Of a stretch of DNA of 64,000 nucleotides, positions 62,020 through 64,000 are shown piece by piece (position 1 is the stretch's first letter; every line of letters begins with the position of its first letter). Made by a program: the position numbers and the translations under genes. The notes below the pieces were generated by a model. That model had not been told where the DNA came from. It ran no database searches and saw nothing but the letters and a program-made list of their open reading frames with translations. Origin of the DNA: Jannaschia maritima (GTDB lineage: Bacteria > Pseudomonadota > Alphaproteobacteria > Rhodobacterales > Rhodobacteraceae); the NCBI RefSeq assembly GCF_030973515.1, contig NZ_JARGZA010000010.1:62001-126000 (forward strand). The letters are read 5' to 3'.

Positions 62020-63081
62020 TCAGCCCTCCAGCCGCGCGCCGGTGCCCGCGTCGAAGATGCGCGCCGCGCCCGGGTTCGGGGACAGGGTGACGGGGCGGCC
62101 TTCGGCGACGGCCACGTCGTTCTCGAACACCGCCTTGATGCCGCCCTCCATGTGCAGGATCGTGCGCGCCCCGATGCGTTCCACGAAGGACACGGGCCGG
62201 GTGACACCGTCCTCCCCCATGCGCGCCTCCTCCGGGCGGAAGCCATAGACGACGTCCCGCCCCGTCGCGCGCCGCGCCGTCCGAACCTCCCGATCGTCCA
62301 GGGCGATCCGGCCCCCGCCCTCCAGAACGATGCCGTCGCCGTCGAGCATGCCGGGCAGGAGGTTCATCCCCGGCGCGCCGAGGAACTGGGCCACGAATAG
62401 GTTCGCGGGCGCGTTGTAGACCTCCAACGGCGTGCCGACCTGTTGCAGGACGCCGTGGTCCATGACCGCGATGCGATCGGCCATGGTCATCGCCTCCAGC
62501 TGGTCGTGCGTGACGTAGACCATGGTCTGCTCGAACCGTTGCTGCAGGGACTTCAGTTCGCGACGCATCACCGCGCGGAACGCGGCGTCGACGTTCGACA
62601 GCGGCTCGTCCAGCAGGAAGATCGCGGGCTCCATGATGGCCGAACGGCCGATGGCCAAGCGTTGCAGGATGTTGACGGACAGCCCGGCTGACGGACGGTC
62701 GAGGATCGCGCCGAGATCGAGGAAGTCGGCCATCTCGACCACGCGGCGCTCGATCTCCGCGCGCGGGGCGCCGTGCATGCGCGGCCCGTAGGCGAGGTTC
62801 TCGCGCACGGTCATGTGCGTGAAGATCGCATAGTTCTGGAACACGAAGCCCACGCCGCGCTTCTGCATCGGCAGCGCGGTGACGTCGCGGTCGCCGAACA
62901 TCACCCGGCCCTCGCTGGGATCCTCCATCCCCGCGATGATGTTCATCGTCGTGGACTTACCGCAGCCGGAGGGGCCGAGTAGGGCGATGAACTCGCCGTC
63001 GTGGATCCGTAGATCCATCTCCTGCAATGCGGTGAAGTCGCCGAAGCGCTTCACGATCTGGCTCAGGTGAATCGAGGTCAT
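62020..63081 (-). CDS. ABC importer ATP-binding protein with degenerate signature motif
   Basis: The 353-residue MalK-type subunit has a normal Walker A GPSGCGKST (residues 36-44), Walker B FLLDEP (Glu159) and H-switch His192. The ABC signature is LSVNI (134-138; 62668-62682) instead of LSGGQ/LSGGE. A C-terminal regulatory domain is present (VYGFRPEEARM). It overlaps the permease gene upstream by ATGA and is followed after 3 bp by the partner ATPase. Together they form a heterodimeric ATPase for a carbohydrate importer. Confidence 0.93.
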   Translation of the reverse strand: MTSIHLSQIVKRFGDFTALQEMDLRIHDGEFIALLGPSGCGKSTTMNIIAGMEDPSEGRVMFGDRDVTALPMQKRGVGFVFQNYAIFTHMTVRENLAYGPRMHGAPRAEIERRVVEMADFLDLGAILDRPSAGLSVNILQRLAIGRSAIMEPAIFLLDEPLSNVDAAFRAVMRRELKSLQQRFEQTMVYVTHDQLEAMTMADRIAVMDHGVLQQVGTPLEVYNAPANLFVAQFLGAPGMNLLPGMLDGDGIVLEGGGRIALDDREVRTARRATGRDVVYGFRPEEARMGEDGVTRPVSFVERIGARTILHMEGGIKAVFENDVAVAEGRPVTLSPNPGAARIFDAGTGARLEG

Positions 63082-63992
63082 GCGCGCTTCCCGGGCTTCG
63101 GCAGGAACGCCATGGCCACGCCCGCGACGACCGACAGCCCGACGAGGACCACCAGTCCCGCGGCGGCGACGTAGGACCACGCGAGCTCCAAGGTCATGAT
63201 CTTGTAGAAGAATACGGAGATCGTCTCGGTCGCCACGCCGGGGCCGCCTGCCGTCATGATGAAGAGGGTGTCGAAGATCTTGAAGATCTCGATCACGCGG
63301 ATGGCCAGGGCGATGACGATGATCGTCTTGATCTTGGGCAGCACGATCGTGCGGAAGCGTTGCCAGGGTCCCGCCCCCAGCAGGGTCGCGGCCTTCAGCT
63401 GGTCCTGCGGCACGCCCAGAAGCCCCGCCAGGAGGATCAGGAACATCAGCGGCGTCCACTGCCAGATGTCGGCGATCATCACGGCGACGATGGCGAGATC
63501 CGGATCGGTCAGCCAGCGGATGGCGACGTCCTGCCCCGATATCGCGGACAGCAGTCCGTTGATCGGTCCGTCCGACTGGAACAGCAGATAGAACATATAG
63601 CCCGCAACTGCGGGCACGATCATCATCGGCACCAGCATGATCGAGTACAGCACCCGCTTGCCGGGAAACTCGTCCATGAACAGCGTGGCGAGGCCCAGGC
63701 CCAGGAGGAACTCGACCGGCACGGCAACGACCACGATCAGGAGGGTCCGGCCCAGCGCGCCCCAGAACCGGTCGTCCGCGAACACGTCCTCGTAGTTCCA
63801 GGTCCCGGCCCAAAGGGTATAGGCCTCCGTCCAGTTGCGGCCCGACAACGGCGTCCAGTCCGTGAACGACAGGTAGAGTTGCATGAGGAGCGGGAAGACC
63901 GCGACGAACAGGATCAGGAGCTGCGCGGGGAGGGTCAGCCAGGTTCCCAGCCGCGTGGACGTGCCCCCGCCCGCGTCCTTGGCGTCGCGCAC
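63078..63992 (-). CDS. ABC sugar transporter permease (MalF/UgpA type)
   Basis: The inner-membrane protein is 304 residues from the GTG start at 63992 (VRDAKDAGG); the true start may lie beyond the window edge. Six helices are visible, the first at about 17-38, and the cytoplasmic EAA-like loop AATLLGAGPWQRFRTIVLPKIK couples to the ATPases. WTPLSGRNWTEAY and TAGGPGVATETISVFFYKI are typical of MalF/UgpA-type permeases. A second permease and a binding protein would be expected further upstream, outside the window. Confidence 0.9.
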   Translation of the reverse strand: MRDAKDAGGGTSTRLGTWLTLPAQLLILFVAVFPLLMQLYLSFTDWTPLSGRNWTEAYTLWAGTWNYEDVFADDRFWGALGRTLLIVVVAVPVEFLLGLGLATLFMDEFPGKRVLYSIMLVPMMIVPAVAGYMFYLLFQSDGPINGLLSAISGQDVAIRWLTDPDLAIVAVMIADIWQWTPLMFLILLAGLLGVPQDQLKAATLLGAGPWQRFRTIVLPKIKTIIVIALAIRVIEIFKIFDTLFIMTAGGPGVATETISVFFYKIMTLELAWSYVAAAGLVVLVGLSVVAGVAMAFLPKPGKRA

Positions 63993-64000
63993 GGCGGTGC

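Overview
The window is a high-GC alphaproteobacterial chromosome segment, most probably from the Rhodobacterales (Roseobacter/Rhodobacter group). I infer this from the family of each gene and from gene orders I associate with that group: radA-cvpA-purF, the SUV3-like helicase / S4 protein / ferredoxin / CarD block, a urease cluster with small extra genes among the structural genes, and a VPLPA-CTERM surface protein. Coding density is very high, many neighbouring genes overlap by an ATGA or GTGA junction, and I see no phage genes, insertion sequences, CRISPR array, tRNA or rRNA.

Layout. 0-9 kb: the end of an EamA permease, a FadL-type outer-membrane protein, a MetE-like methyltransferase, a DUF2268 zinc protease, two tandem-SnoaL proteins, an SDR dehydrogenase, an ExoD-like membrane protein, an alpha/beta hydrolase and a VPLPA-CTERM protein. 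9-16.4 kb: thrS, an SRAP DNA-protein crosslink protein coupled to a GAF sensor kinase, an UshA-type nucleotidase, a DUF952 gene and pyrD. 16.4-23.5 kb: a minus-strand urease cluster, ureD-ureA-orf-ureB-orf-cyclase-ureC-SRPBCC-ureE-ureF-ureG, flanked by the pyrimidine genes pyrD and pyrC. 23.5-39.8 kb: housekeeping genes (pyrC, dnaB, alr, radA, cvpA, purF) mixed with envelope and hypothetical genes, a CoxE-like VWA protein, a DUF502 protein, a PfkB kinase, an M48 protease, a YetF protein and a Sco1 protein.

39.8-45.6 kb: a TRAP transporter (dctP-dctQ-dctM) with an operator-like inverted repeat upstream and a strong hairpin after dctP. It is followed by an AHL-lactonase-like hydrolase, a small monooxygenase and a Gfo/Idh/MocA dehydrogenase. 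45.6-52.7 kb: rpe, 5-formyl-THF cyclo-ligase, a VOC protein, a DUF1025 metallopeptidase, carD, fdxA, an S4 RNA-binding protein and an SUV3-like RNA helicase. 52.9-64 kb: a carbohydrate-catabolism island. A second Gfo/Idh/MocA gene converges on an eleven-gene minus-strand operon of ABC permease, two ATPases, three SDR dehydrogenases, a cupin, a split transketolase (C-half gene first), a mutarotase-like DUF4432 protein and an M24 peptidase.

The most interesting signals are as follows. (1) The two ABC-importer ATPases carry complementary degenerate motifs, which predicts one dead and one live ATP site. (2) Intergenic repeats are phased at exactly 11 bp: one consensus occurs at two places (about 36.04 and 48.93 kb) and a different one after thrS. 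(3) The split-transketolase operon has no sugar kinase. (4) The urease genes are interrupted by a Tat-exported cyclase and other genes. (5) Two divergent genes share the same CATG for both start codons. No dedicated transcription factor sits next to either catabolic island in this window.
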